Assembly (NCBI RefSeq): GCF_050948175.1
Contig: NW_027490232.1
Coordinates: 496,001-560,000 of the forward strand
Reading direction: 5' to 3'
Origin: Xylocopa sonorina
Taxonomy: Eukaryota; Arthropoda; Insecta; Hymenoptera; Apidae
DNA: 64,000 nucleotides
This document shows positions 46,596 through 61,100 of this stretch, piece after piece; position 1 is the stretch's first letter; each line of letters starts with the position of its first letter. A program made the position numbers and the translations under genes. The notes under the pieces are model-generated. The model was not told the origin of the DNA and ran no database searches. It saw only the letters and a list, made by a program, of their open reading frames with translations.

Positions 46596-47824
46596 CTCAT
46601 ATATTACATCTATGTACATGTATTATAATCCTAAATCTAAGTACTCATGACACATATTGTAACACACCACAACACACACGTAATTCTAAGTCCGTAGGTA
46701 TATGATTATATATTAAGACGCGCCTGCGCCAACGACACGCGCAGCTAGCCCCACCACGAGCCGCGAGTCCCCACTCGCTGGACTTCGCGCTCCCCACTAC
46801 GAGCGCCCGCGACCGAAGCGCCTCGCGAACCGAGGAGGTCCGAGACGCGACTCCAGAGAGTCAGTCTACTTCGAGATTCCAGCCCGAGGAGTCGAATCCT
46901 CCAGTACCATTTCTTATACTCGAGCCATTAGCCGCCTCAATGTGGGGTCTAGGCTACGCGCTAGTATTTCTATTTCCTTAGTTCTAACTTAGAATAATTT
47001 CAACTTTGTATAATTTTAACTTAGAATATATTCCATTTATTTTACTACATCTAGTTTTGAGTTTAATACCATATCTACTAATTCCTATATCTACTAAATC
47101 AAAATACCACTTCTCGCGCTTAATACAAACAGTAACAACGAATTCTTCCACGTGTCTCTTCCATACAACTGGGTAGCTTCCCATCACCTCGAAGGAGTAT
47201 AGAACTCAGCTTTGCAGAGTTGCGATAGAGCGGACCGCCGCTTATCCTTCCGAGCATTGTCTGTTAGTACAGAAAACTCTGGGTGAATGGGGCGTGATCC
47301 CGGTTCGCGAAGAACACGACGCGCGGGTAGGAAGAATTTCCTTCGCTCACTTGTGCGTGGATACGTGGGTAACGTATCCCGGATCCCCTTGTACCAGCAA
47401 CCTGTCTCCGCACCTGTTCAGCAGCATCTCTCCGAAGTCTCCAGCAACGCCGAGTCTTCTGTTTCCGCAGCCGAGGTTGCTGCGATATCTACAGTCTCCA
47501 CCGAATCCGCTTCGCATCCGAGTCGCAGTTTCCCGCTTCGCTGGAAGCTCATTGAATTATCAACCTCAATCAACAGGCCAGCTCCTACGTCGATACCAAT
47601 CAACGATCCACGGCGAGAATTTTACCAACGTATCGAGAACGAAATCAGCAAAGGTAATATTTCCAACTCCTAATATCCGCGAATCGCGAGTGTTTTGTCC
47701 GTGTCGCGTTAGCTGAAATAGTCGAACCCGGTCGTAACGCGTTTCCGCGGACCGAATTTCGAACAAATAGGCTAGTGTCGTGAAGCCTCCGGATATACGA
47801 AAAGTTATTTCGCCGGACGTGACA
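46211..47824 (+). repeat. 3' LTR of element 3, 1614 bp, diverged
   Basis: It has the same ends as the other LTRs but is 54 bp longer and carries about 20 substitutions plus small indels. These include ATG to ACG at the start of the 60-codon frame and ggaccacg to ggacttcg. The TATA-like box is retained (46707-46716), and the leader-region open frame is retained at 47294-47716. It is followed by satellite starting ATGG, with no matching left flank. Confidence 0.93.
46374..46475 (+). repeat. 27-bp minisatellite in the LTR (three units plus partial)
   Basis: The unit tctcgctcgcaccaacgag plus caacgctg repeats at 46374, 46401 and 46428, then a degenerate partial copy follows from 46455. The other four LTRs have one full unit and the partial copy (for example 18255-18302). 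Each unit encodes nine residues, so the Pol frame stays open. Confidence 0.9.
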
Positions 47825-50800
47825 ATGGTAAGATATAATATGATTTGCGAAGTGTCATGTATTCCTCGTCTACACTTCAAATGAATGTAAATGCGACACT
47901 TCCTTGCAAGGAAATAGCGTTTGCAAATGTCTACCTATCGTAGCAATAGTGTTCTAATGCTTCTTAAAACGCGATATCGCATCTCATTTCTATGTTTCAT
48001 GGTAAGATATAATAAAATTTGCGAAGTGTTATGTATTCCTCGTCTACACTTCAAATGAATGTAAATGCGACACTTTCTTGCAAGGAAATAGCGTTTGCAG
48101 ATGTCTACGTATCGCAGCAATGGATTTCTGATGCTTCTTAAAACGCGATGTCGCATCTCATTTCTATGTTTCAGGGTAAGATATAATATGATCTGCGAAG
48201 TATTATGTATTCCTCGTCTACACTTCAAATGAACGTAAATGCGACACTTCCTTGCTAGGAAATAGCGTCTGCAGATGTCTAGGTATCGTAGCAATAGAGT
48301 TCTAATGCTTCTTAAAACGCGATATCGCATCACATTTCTATGTTTCATGCTAAGATATAATATGATTTGTGGAGTGTCATGTATTCCTCGTCTACACTTC
48401 AAATGAATGTAAGTGCGACACTTCCCTGCAAGGAAATAGCGTTTGCAGATGTCTAGGTATCGTAGCAATAGTGTTCTAATGCTTCTTAAAACGCGATATC
48501 GCATCTCATTTCTATGTTTCATGGTAAGGTATAATATGATTTGCGAAGTGTTATGTATACCTTGTCTACACTTCAAATGAATGTAAATGCGACACTTCCT
48601 TGCAAGGAAATAGCGTTTGCAGATGTCTACGTATCGAAGCAATAGATTTCAAATGCTTCTTAAAACGAGATATTGCATCTCATATCTATGTTTCATGATA
48701 AGATATAATATTCATTGCGAAGTGTTATGCATTCCTCGTCTACGATTCAAATGAAAGTAAATGCGACACTTCCTTGCAAGGAAATAGCGATTGCAGGTGT
48801 CTACGTATAGTAGCAATAGAGTTCATATGATTGTTAAAACGCGATATCGCATCTCATATCTATGTTTCAAGATAAGATATAATATTCATTGCGAAGTGTT
48901 ATGTATTCCTCGTCTACGCTTCAAATGAACGTAAATGTGACACTTCCTTGCAAGGAAATAGCGTTTGCAGATGTCTACGTATCGTAGCAATAGAGTTCTA
49001 ATGCTTCTTAAAACGCGATATCGCATCACATTTCTATGTTTCATGGTAAGATATGATATGATTTGCGAAGTGTTATGTATTTCTCGTCTACACATCAAAT
49101 GAATGTAAATGCGACACTTTCTTGCAAGCAAATAGCATTTGCAGATGTCTACGTATCGTAGCAATGGATTTCTGCTGCTTCTTAAAACGCGATATCGCAT
49201 CTCATTTCAATGTTTCATGGTAAGATATAATATGATTTGCGGAGTGTCATGTATTCCTCGTCTACACTTCAAATGAATGTAAATGCGACACTTCCTTGCA
49301 AGGAAATAGCGTTTGCAGACGTCTACGTATCGAAGCAATAGAGTTCTTATGATTCTTAAAACGCGATATCGCATCTCATCTATATGCTTCATGGTAAGAT
49401 ACAATATGATTTGTGAAGTGTTATGTATTCCTCGTCTACACTTCAAATGAATGTAAATGCGACACTTCCTTGCAAGGAAATAGCGTTTGCAATTGTCTAC
49501 CTATCGTAGCAATAGTTTTCTAACGCTTCTTAAAACGGGATATCGCAACTCATTTCTATGTTTCATGGTAAGGTACAATATGATTTGCGAAGTGTTATGT
49601 ATTCCTTGTCCACACTCCAAATGAATGTAAATGCGACACTTCCTTGCAAGGAAATAGCGTTTGCAGATGTCTACGTATCGAAGCAATAGAGTTCTTATGA
49701 TTCTTAAAACTCGATATCGCATCTCATCTATATGCTTCATGGTAAGATATAATATGATTTGCGAAGTGTTATGTATTCCTCGTCTACACTTCAAATGAAT
49801 GTAAATGCGACACTTCCTTGCAAGGAAATAGTGTTTGCAATTGTCTACCTATCGTAGCAATAGTTTTCTAATGCTTCTTAAAACGCGATATCGCATCTCG
49901 TTTCTATGTTTCATGGTAAGATATAATATGATTTGCGAAGTGTTGTGTATTCCTCGTCTACACTTCAAATGAATGTAAATGCGACACTTCTTTGCAAGGA
50001 AATAGCGTTTGCAGATGTCTACGTATCGTAGCAATAGAGTTCTTATGATTCTTAAAACGCGATATCGCATCTGATTTCTATGTTTCATGGTAAGTTATAA
50101 TATGATTTGCGAAGTGTCATGGATTCCTCGTCTACACTTCAAATGAATGTAAATGCGACACTTCCTTGCAAGGAAATAGCGTTTGCAAATGTCTACCTAT
50201 CGTAGCAATAGTGTTCTAATGCTTCTTAAAACGCGATATCGCATCTCATTTCTATGTTTCATGGTAAGATATAATATGATTTGCGAAGTGTCATGTATTC
50301 CTCGTCTACACTTCAAATGAATGTAAATGCGACACTTCCTTGCAAGGAAATAGCGTTTGCAAATGTCTACCTATCGTAGCAATAGTGTTCTAATGCTTCT
50401 TAAAACGCGATATCGCATCCCATTTCTATGTTTCATGGTAAGATATAATATGATTTGCGAAGTGTTATGTATACCTCGTCTACACATCAAATGAATGTAA
50501 ATGCGACACTTCCTTGCAAGGAAATAGCGTTTGCAGATGTCTACGTATCGTAGCAATAGTGTTCTAATGCTTCTTAAAACGCGATATCGCATCACATTTC
50601 TATGTTTCATGGTAAGATATAATATGATTTGCGAAGTGTCATGTATTCCTCGTTTACACTTCAAATGAATGCAAATGCGACACTTCCTTGCAAGGAAACA
50701 GCGTTTGCAGATGTCTACGTATCGTAGCAATAGAGTTCTAATGCTTCTTAAAACGCGATATCGCATCTCATTTCTATGTTTCATGGTAAGATATAATATG

Positions 50801-52180
50801 ATTTGCGAAGTGTTATGTATTCCTCATCAACACATCAACTGAATTTAAGTGCGACACTTCCTTGCAAGGAAATAGCGTTTGCAGATGTCTACGTATCGTA
50901 GCAATAGAGTTCTTATGATTCTTAAAACGCGATATCGCATCTCATTTCTATGTTTCATGGTAAGATATAATATGATTTGCGGAGTGTCATGTATTCCTCG
51001 TCTACACTTCAAATGAATGTAAATGCGACACTTCCCTGCAAGGAAATAGCGTTTGCAGATGTCTAGGTATCGTAGCAATAGTGTTCTAATGCTTCTAAAA
51101 ACGCGATATCGCATCTCATTTCTATGTTTCATGGTAAGATATAATATGATTTGCGAAGTGTTATGTATACCTCGTCTACACATCAAATGAATGTAAATGC
51201 GACACTTCCTTGCAAGGAAATAGCGTTTGCAGATGTCTACGTATCGTAGCAGTAGAGTTCTAATGCTTCTTAAAACGCGATATCGCATCACATTTCTATG
51301 TTTCATGGTAAGATATAATATGATTTGCGAAGTGTCATGTATTCCTCGTTTACACTTCAAATGAATGCAAATGCGACACTTCCTTGCAAGGAAATAGCGT
51401 TTGCAGATGTCTACGTATCGTAGCAGTAGAGTTCTAATGCTTCTTAAAACGCGATATCGCATCTCATTTCTATGTTTCATGGTAAGATATAATATGATTT
51501 GCGAAGTGTTATGTATACCTCGTCTACACATCAAATGAATGTAAATGCGACACTTCCTTGCAAGGAAATAGCGTTTGCAGATGTCTACGTATCGTAGCAG
51601 TAGAGTTCTAATGCTTCTTAAAACGCGATATCGCATCACATTTCTATGTTTCATGGTAAGATATAATATGATTTGCGAAGTGTCATGTATTCCTCGTTTA
51701 CACTTCAAATGAATGCAAACGCGACACTTCCTTGCAAGGAAATAGCGTTTGCAGATGTCTACGTATCGTAGCAGTAGAGTTCTAATGCTTCTTAAAACGC
51801 GATATCGCATCTCGTTTCTATGTTTCATGGTAGGATGTTATATGATTTGCGAAGTGTCATGTATTCCTCGTGTACACTTCAAATGAATGTAAATGCGACA
51901 CTTCCTTGCTAGGAAATAGCGTCTGCAGTTGTCTACGTATCGTAGCAATAGAGTTCTTATGATTCTTAAAACGCGATATCGCATCACATTTCTATGTTTC
52001 ATGGTAAGATATGATATGATTTGCGAAGTGTTATGTATTCCTCGTCTACACTTCAAATGAATGTAAATGCGACACTTCCTTGCAAGGAAATAGCGTCTGC
52101 AGATGTCTAGGTATCGTAGCAGTAGTGTTCTAATGCTTCTTAGAACGCGATGTCGCATCTCATTTCTATGTTTCATGGTA

Positions 52181-55100
52181 AGATATATAATCTGCGAAGT
52201 GATGTGTATTCCTCGTCTACACTTCTAATGAATGTAAATGCGACACTTCTTTGCAAGGAAATAGCGATTGCAGATGTCTACGTATCGTAGCAATGGATTT
52301 CTGCTGCTTCATAAAACGCGATATCGCATCTCATTCCTATGTTTCATGGTAAGATATAGTATGATTTGCGGAGTGTCATGTATTCCTCGTCTACACTTCA
52401 AATGAATGTAAATGCGACACTTCCCTGCAAGGAAATAGCGTTTGCAGATGTCTAGGTATCGTAGCAATAGTGTTCTAATGCTTCTTAAAACGCGATATCG
52501 CATCTCATTTCTATGTTTCATGTTAAGATATAATATGATTTGCGAAGTGTTATGTATACCTCGTCTACACATCAAATGAATGTAAATGCGACACTTCCTT
52601 GCAAGGAAATAGCGTTTGCAGATGTCTACGTATCGTAGCAATAGAGTTCCAATGCTTCTTAAAACGCGATATCGCATCTCATTTCTATGTTTCATGGTAA
52701 GATATAATATGATTTGCAATGTGTTATGTATTCCTCATCAACACATCAACTGAATTTAAATGCGACACTTCCTTGCAAGGAAATAGCGTTTGCAGATGTC
52801 TACGTATCGTAGCAATAGAGTTCTTATGATTCTTAAAACGCGATATCGCATCTCATTTCTATGTTTCATGGTAAGATATAATATGATTTGCGGAGTGTCA
52901 TGTATTCCTCGTCTACACTTCAAATGAATGTAAATGCGACACTTCCCTGCAAGGAAATAGCGTTTGCAGATGTCTAGGTATCGTAGCAATAGTGTTCTAA
53001 TGCTTCTTAAAACGCGATATCGCATCTCATTTCTATGTTTCATGGTAAGATATAATATGATTTGCGAAGTGTTATGTATACCTCGTCTACACATCAAATG
53101 AATGTAAATGCGACACTTCCTTGCAAGGAAATAGCGTTTGCAGATGTCTACGTATCGTAGCAATAGAGTTCCAATGCTTCTTAAAACGCGATATCGCATC
53201 ACATTTCTATGTTTCATGGTAAGATATAATATGATTTGCGAAGTGTCATGTATTCCTCGTTTACACTTCAAATGAATGCAAATGCGACACTTCCTTGCAA
53301 GGAAATAGCGTTTGCAGATGTCTACGTATCGTAGCAATAGAGTTCTTATGATTCTTAAAACGCGATATCGCATCACATTTCTATGTTTCATGGTAAGATA
53401 TGATATGATTTGCGAAGTGTTATGTATTCCTCGTCTACACTTCAAATGAATGTAAATGCGACACTTCCTTGCAAGGAAATAGCGTCTGCAGATGTCTAGG
53501 TATCGTAGCAGTAGTGTTCTAATGCTTCTTAGAACGCGATGTCGCATCTCATTTCTATGTTTCATGGTAAGATATATAATCTGCGAAGTGATGTGTATTC
53601 CTCGTCTACACTTCTATTGAATGTAAATGCGACACTTCTTTGCAAGGAAATAGCGATTGCAGATGTCTACGTATCGTAGCAATGGATTTCTGCTGCTTCT
53701 TAAAACGCGATATCGCATCTCATTCCTATGTTTCATGGTAAGATATAATATGATTTGCGGAGTGTCATGTATTCCTCGTCTACACTTCAAATGAATGTAA
53801 ATGCGACACTTCCCTGCAAGGAAATAGCGTTTGCAGATGTCTAGGTATCGTAGCAATAGTGTTCTAATGCTTCTTAAAACGCGATATCGCATCTCATTTC
53901 TATGTTTCATGTTAAGATATAATATGATTTGCGAAGTGTTATGTATACCTCGTCTACACATCAAATGAATGTAAATGCGACACTTCCTTGCAAGGAAATA
54001 GCGTTTGCAGATGTCTACGTATCGTAGCAATAGAGTTCCAATGCTTCTTAAAACGCGATATCGCATCACATTTCTATGTTTCATGGTAAGATATAATATG
54101 ATTTGCGAAGTGTCATGTATTCCTCGTTTACACTTCAAATGAATGCAAATGCGACACTTCCTTGCAAGGAAATAGCGTTTGCAGATGTCTACGTATCGTA
54201 GCAATAGAGTTCTTATGATTCTTAAAACGCGATATCGCATCACATTTCTATGTTTCATGGTAAGATATGATATGATTTGCGAAGTGTTATGTATTCCTCG
54301 TCTACACTTCAAATGAATGTAAATGCGACACTTCCTTGCAAGGAAATAGCGTCTGCAGATGTCTAGGTATCGTAGCAGTAGTGTTCTAATGCTTCTTAGA
54401 ACGCGATGTCGCATCTCATTTCTATGTTTCATGGTAAGATATATAATCTGCGAAGTGATGTGTATTCCTCGTCTACACTTCTAATGAATGTAAATGCGAC
54501 ACTTCTTTGCAAGGAAATAGCGATTGCAGATGTCTACGTATCGTAGCAATGGATTTCTGCTGCTTCTTAAAACGCGATATCGCATCTCATTCCTATGTTT
54601 CATGGTAAGATATAATATGATTTGCGGAGTGTCATGTATTCCTCGTCTACACTTCAAATGAATGTAAATGCGACACTTCCCTGCAAGGAAATAGCGTTTG
54701 CAGATGTCTAGGTATCGTAGCAATAGTGTTCTAATGCTTCTTAAAACGCGATATCGCATCTCATTTCTATGTTTCATGTTAAGATATAATATGATTTGCG
54801 AAGTGTTATGTATACCTCGTCTACACATCAAATGAATGTAAATGCGACACTTCCTTGCAAGGAAATAGCGTTTGCAGATGTCTACGTATCGTAGCAATAG
54901 AGTTCCAATGCTTCTTAAAACGCGATATCGCATCTCATTTCTATGTTTCATGGTAAGATATAATATGATTTGCGAAGTGTTATGTATTCCTCATCAACAC
55001 ATCAACTGAATTTAAATGCGACACTTCCTTGCAAGGAAATAGCGTTTGCAGATGTCTACGTATCGTAGCAATAGAGTTCTTATGATTCTTAAAACGCGAT

Positions 55101-58100
55101 ATCGCATCTCATTTCTATGTTTCATGGTAAGATATAATATGATTTGCGGAGTGTCATGTATTCCTCGTCTACACTTCAAATGAATGTAAATGCGACACTT
55201 CCCTGCAAGGAAATAGCGTTTGCAGATGTCTAGGTATCGTAGCAATAGTGTTCTAATGCTTCTTAAAACGCGATATCGCATCTCATTTCTATGTTTCATG
55301 GTAAGATATAATATGATTTGCGAAGTGTTATGTATACCTCGTCTACACATCAAATGAATGTAAATGCGACACTTCCTGGCAAGGAAATTGCGTTTGCAGA
55401 TGTCTACGTATCGTAGCAGTAGAGTTCTAATGCTTCTTAAAACGCGATATCGCATCACATTTCTATGTTTCATGGTAAGATATAATATGATTTGCGAAGT
55501 GTCATGTATTCCTCGTTTACACTTCAAATGAATGCAAATGCGACACTTCCTTGCAAGGAAATAGCGTTTGCAGATGTCTACGTATCGTAGCAGTAGAGTT
55601 CCAATGCTTCTTAAAACGCGATATCGCATCTCATTTCTATGTTTCATGGTAAGATATAATATGATTTGCGAAGTGTTATGTACTCCTCGTCTACACTTCA
55701 AATGAATGTAAATGCGACACTTCCCTGCAAGGAAATAGCGTTTGCAGATGTCTACGTATCGTAGCAATAGTGTTCTAATGCTTCTTAAAACGCGATATCG
55801 CATCTCATTTCTATGTTTCATGGTAAGATATAATATGATTTGCGAAGTGTTATGTATACCCCGTCTACACACCAAATGAATGTAAATGCGACACTTCCTT
55901 GCAAGGAAATAGCGTTTGCAGATGTCTACGTATCGTAGCAATAGAGTTCTAATGCTTCTTAAAACGCGATATCGCATCACATTTCTATGTTTCATGGTAA
56001 GATATAATATGATTTGCGAAGTGTCATGTATTCCTCGTTTACACTTCAAATGAATGCAAATGCGACACTTCCTTGCAAGGAAATAGCGTTTGCAGATGTC
56101 TACGTATCGTAGCAATAGAGTTCTAATGCTTCTTAAAACGCGATATCGCATCTCATTTCTATGTTTCATGGTAATATATAATATGATTTGCGAAGTGTTA
56201 TGTATTCCTCATCAACACATCAACTGAATTTAAATGCGACACTTCCCTGCAAGGAAATAGCGTTTGCAGATGTCTACGTATCGTAGCAATAGAGTTCTTA
56301 TGATTCTTAAAACGCGATATCGCATCTCATTTCTATGTTTCATGGTAAGATATAATATGATTTGCGGAGTGTCATGTATTCCTCGTCTACACTTCAAATG
56401 AATGTAAATGCGACACTTCCCTGCAAGGAAATAGCGTTTGCAGATGTCTAGGTATCGTAGCAATAGTGTTCTAATGCTTCTTAAAACGCGATATCGCATC
56501 TCATTTCTATGTTTCATGGTAAGATATAATATGATTTGCGAAGTGTTATGTATACCTCGTCTACACATCAAATGAATGTAAATGCGACACTTCCTTGCAA
56601 GGAAATAGCGTTTGCAGATGTCTACGTATCGTAGCAGTAGAGTTCTAATGCTTCTTAAAACGCGATATCGCATCACATTTCTATGTTTCATGGTAAGATA
56701 TAATATGATTTCCGAAGTGTTATGTATTCCTCGTTTACACTTCAAATGAATGCAAATGCGACACTTCCTTGCAAGGAAATAGCGTTTGCAGATGTCTACG
56801 TATCGTAGCAGTAGAGTTCTAATGCTTCTTAAAACGCGATATCGCATCTCATTTCTATGTTTCATGGTAAGATATAATATGATTTGCGAAGTGTTATGTA
56901 CTCCTCGTCTACACTTCAAATGAATGTAAATGCGACACTTCCTTGCAAGGAAATAGCGTTTGCAGATGTCTACGTATCGTAGCAATAGAGTTCTAATGCT
57001 TCTTAAAACGCGATATCGCATCTCGTTTCTATGTTTCATGGTAGGATGTTATATGATTTGCGAAGTGTCATGTATTCCTCGTGTACACTTCAAATGAATG
57101 TAAATGCGACACTTCCTTGCTAGGAAATAGCGTCTGCAGTTGTCTACGTATCGTAGCAATAGAGTTCTTATGATTCTTAAAACGCGATATCGCATCACAT
57201 TTCTATGTTTCATGGTAAGATATGATATGATTTGCGAAGTGTTATGTATTCCTCGTCTACACTTCAAATGAATGTAAATGCGACACTTCCTTGCAAGGAA
57301 ATAGCGTCTGCAGATGTCTAGGTATCGTAGCAGTAGTGTTCTAATGCTTCTTAGAACGCGATGTCGCATCTCATTTCTATGTTTCATGGTAAGATATATA
57401 ATCTGCGAAGTGATGTGTATTCCTCGTCTACACTTCTAATGAATGTAAATGCGACACTTCTTTGCAAGGAAATAGCGATTGCAGATGTCTACGTATCGTA
57501 GCAATGGATTTCTGCTGCTTCTTAAAACGCGATATCGCATCTCATTCCTATGTTTCATGGTAAGATATAATATGATTTGCGGAGTGTCATGTATTCCTCG
57601 TCTACACTTCAAATGAATGTAAATGCGACACTTCCCTGCAAGGAAATAGCGTTTGCAGATGTCTAGGTATCGTAGCAATAGAGTTCTAATGCTTCTTAAA
57701 ACGCGATATCGCATCACATTTCTATGTTTCATGGTAAGATATAATATGATTTGCGAAGTGTCATGTATTCCTCGTTTACACTTCAAATGAATGCAAATGC
57801 GACACTTCCTTGCAAGGAAATAGCGTTTGCAGATGTCTACGTATCGTAGCAATAGAGTTCTAATGCTTCTTAAAACGCGATATCGCATCTCATTTCTATG
57901 TTTCATGGTAATATATAATATGATTTGCGAAGTGTTATGTATTCCTCATCAACACATCAACTGAATTTAAATGCGACACTTCCCTGCAAGGAAATAGCGT
58001 TTGCAGATGTCTACGTATCGTAGCAATAGAGTTCTTATGATTCTTAAAACGCGATATCGCATCTCATTTCTATGTTTCATGGTAAGATATAATATGATTT

Positions 58101-61100
58101 GCGGAGTGTCATGTATTCCTCGTCTACACTTCAAATGAATGTAAATGCGACACTTCCCTGCAAGGAAATAGCGTTTGCAGATGTCTAGGTATCGTAGCAA
58201 TAGTGTTCTAATGCTTCTTAAAACGCGATATCGCATCTCATTTCTATGTTTCATGGTAAGATATAATATGATTTGCGAAGTGTTATGTATACCTCGTCTA
58301 CACATCAAATGAATGTAAATGCGACACTTCCTTGCAAGGAAATAGCGTTTGCAGATGTCTACGTATCGTAGCAGTAGAGTTCTAATGCTTCTTAAAACGC
58401 GATATCGCATCACATTTCTATGTTTCATGGTAAGATATAATATGATTTCCGAAGTGTTATGTATTCCTCGTTTACACTTCAAATGAATGCAAATGCGACA
58501 CTTCCTTGCAAGGAAATAGCGTTTGCAGATGTCTACGTATCGTAGCAGTAGAGTTCTAATGCTTCTTAAAACGCGATATCGCATCTCATTTCTATGTTTC
58601 ATGGTAAGATATAATATGATTTGCGAAGTGTTATGTACTCCTCGTCTACACTTCAAATGAATGTAAATGCGACACTTCCTTGCAAGGAAATAGCGTTTGC
58701 AGATGTCTACGTATCGTAGCAATAGAGTTCTAATGCTTCTTAAAACGCGATATCGCATCTCGTTTCTATGTTTCATGGTAGGATGTTATATGATTTGCGA
58801 AGTGTCATGTATTCCTCGTGTACACTTCAAATGAATGTAAATGCGACACTTCCTTGCTAGGAAATAGCGTCTGCAGTTGTCTACGTATCGTAGCAATAGA
58901 GTTCTTATGATTCTTAAAACGCGATATCGCATCACATTTCTATGTTTCATGGTAAGATATGATATGATTTGCGAAGTGTTATGTATTCCTCGTCTACACT
59001 TCAAATGAATGTAAATGCGACACTTCCTTGCAAGGAAATAGCGTCTGCAGATGTCTAGGTATCGTAGCAGTAGTGTTCTAATGCTTCTTAGAACGCGATG
59101 TCGCATCTCATTTCTATGTTTCATGGTAAGATATATAATCTGCGAAGTGATGTGTATTCCTCGTCTACACTTCTAATGAATGTAAATGCGACACTTCTTT
59201 GCAAGGAAATAGCGATTGCAGATGTCTACGTATCGTAGCAATGGATTTCTGCTGCTTCTTAAAACGCGATATCGCATCTCATTCCTATGTTTCATGGTAA
59301 GATATAATATGATTTGCGGAGTGTCATGTATTCCTCGTCTACACTTCAAATGAATGTAAATGCGACACTTCCCTGCAAGGAAATAGCGTTTGCAGATGTC
59401 TAGGTATCGTAGCAATAGTGTTCTAATGCTTCTTAAAACGCGATATCGCATCTCATTTCTATGTTTCATGTTAAGATATAATATGATTTGCGAAGTGTTA
59501 TGTATACCTCGTCTACACATCAAATGAATGTAAATGCGACACTTCCTTGCAAGGAAATAGCGTTTGCAGATGTCTACGTATCGTAGCAATAGAGTTCTAA
59601 TGCTTCTTAAAACGCGATATCGCATCACATTTCTATGTTTCATGGTAAGATATAATATGATTTGCAAAGTGTCATGTATTCCTCGTGTACACTTCAAATG
59701 AATGTAAATGCTACACTTCCTTGCAAGGAAATAGCGTCTGCAGATGTCTAGGTATCGTAGCAATAGAATTCTAATGCTTCTTAAAACGCGATATCGCATC
59801 TCATTTCTATGTTTCATGGTAAGATATAATATGATTTGCGGAGTGTCATGTATTCCTCGTCTACACTTCAAATGAATGTAAATGCGACACTTCCCTGCAA
59901 GGAAATAGTGTCTGCAGATGTCTAGGTATCGTAGCAATAGTGTTCTAATGCTTTTTAAAACGCGATATCGCATCTCATTTCTATGTTTCATGGTAAGATA
60001 TAATATGATTTGCGAAGTGTTATGTATACCTCGTCTACACATCAAATGAATGTAAATGCGACACTTCCTTGCAAGGAAATAGCGTTTGCAGATGTCTACG
60101 TATCGTAGCAGTAGAGTTCTAATGCTTCTTAAAACGCGATATCGCATCACATTTCTATGTTTCATGGTAAGATATAATATGATTTGCGAAGTGTCATGTA
60201 TTCCTCGTTTACACTTCAAATGAATGCAAATGCGACACTTCCTTGCAAGGAAATAGCGTTTGCAGATGTCTACGTATCGTAGCAGTAGTGTTCTAATGCT
60301 TCTTAGAACGCGATGTCGCATCTCATTTCTATGTTTCATGGTAAGATATATAATCTGCGAAGTGATGTGTATTCCTCGTCTACACTTCTAATGAATGTAA
60401 ATGCGACACTTCTTTGCAAGGAAATAGCGATTGCAGATGTCTACGTATCGTAGCAATGGATTTCTGCTGCTTCTTAAAACGCGATATCGCATCTCATTCC
60501 TATGTTTCATGGTAAGATATAATATGATTTGCGGAGTGTCATGTATTCCTCGTCTACACTTCAAATGAATGTAAATGCGACACTTCCCTGCAAGGAAATA
60601 GCGTTTGCAGATGTCTAGGTATCGTAGCAATAGTGTTCTAATTCTTCTTAAAACGCGATATCGCATCTCATTTCTATGTTTCATATTAAGATATAATATG
60701 ATTTGCGAAGTGTTATGTATACCTCGTCTACACATCAAATGAATGTAAATGCGACACTTCCTTGCAAGGAAATAGCGTTTGCAGATGTCTACGTATCGTA
60801 GCAATAGAGTTCTAATGCTTCCTAAAACGCGATATCGCATCACATTTCTATGTTTCATGGTAAGATATAATATGATTTGCAAAGTGTCATGTATTCCTCG
60901 TGTACACTTCAAATGAATGTAAATGCGACACTTCCTTGCAAGGAAATAGCGTCTGCAGATGTCTAGGTATCGTAGCAATAGAATTCTAATGCTTCTTAAA
61001 ACGCGATATCGCATCTCATTTCTATGTTTCATGGTAAGATATAATATGATTTGCGGAGTGTCATGTATTCCTCGTCTACACTTCAAATGAATGTAAATGC

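Larger units (their letters stand above)
38673..47824 (+). mobile_element. Ty3/gypsy LTR retrotransposon, element 3 (9152 bp, chimeric)
   Basis: It has the same structure as element 2, with intact gag and pol. The 5' LTR and leader (38673 to about 40418) show no difference from element 2, while from about 40419 on single-base changes accumulate and the 3' LTR carries about 20 substitutions and a 54-bp expansion. The flanks do not form a target duplication: left ATGT (monomer context gttATGTattcc), right ATGG (context ttcATGGtaag). A 36-bp part of the monomer is present on both sides with a few differences. The simplest reading is recombination between two elements inserted at different monomer positions. 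The end points and gene content are clear; the recombination is inferred. Confidence 0.93.
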
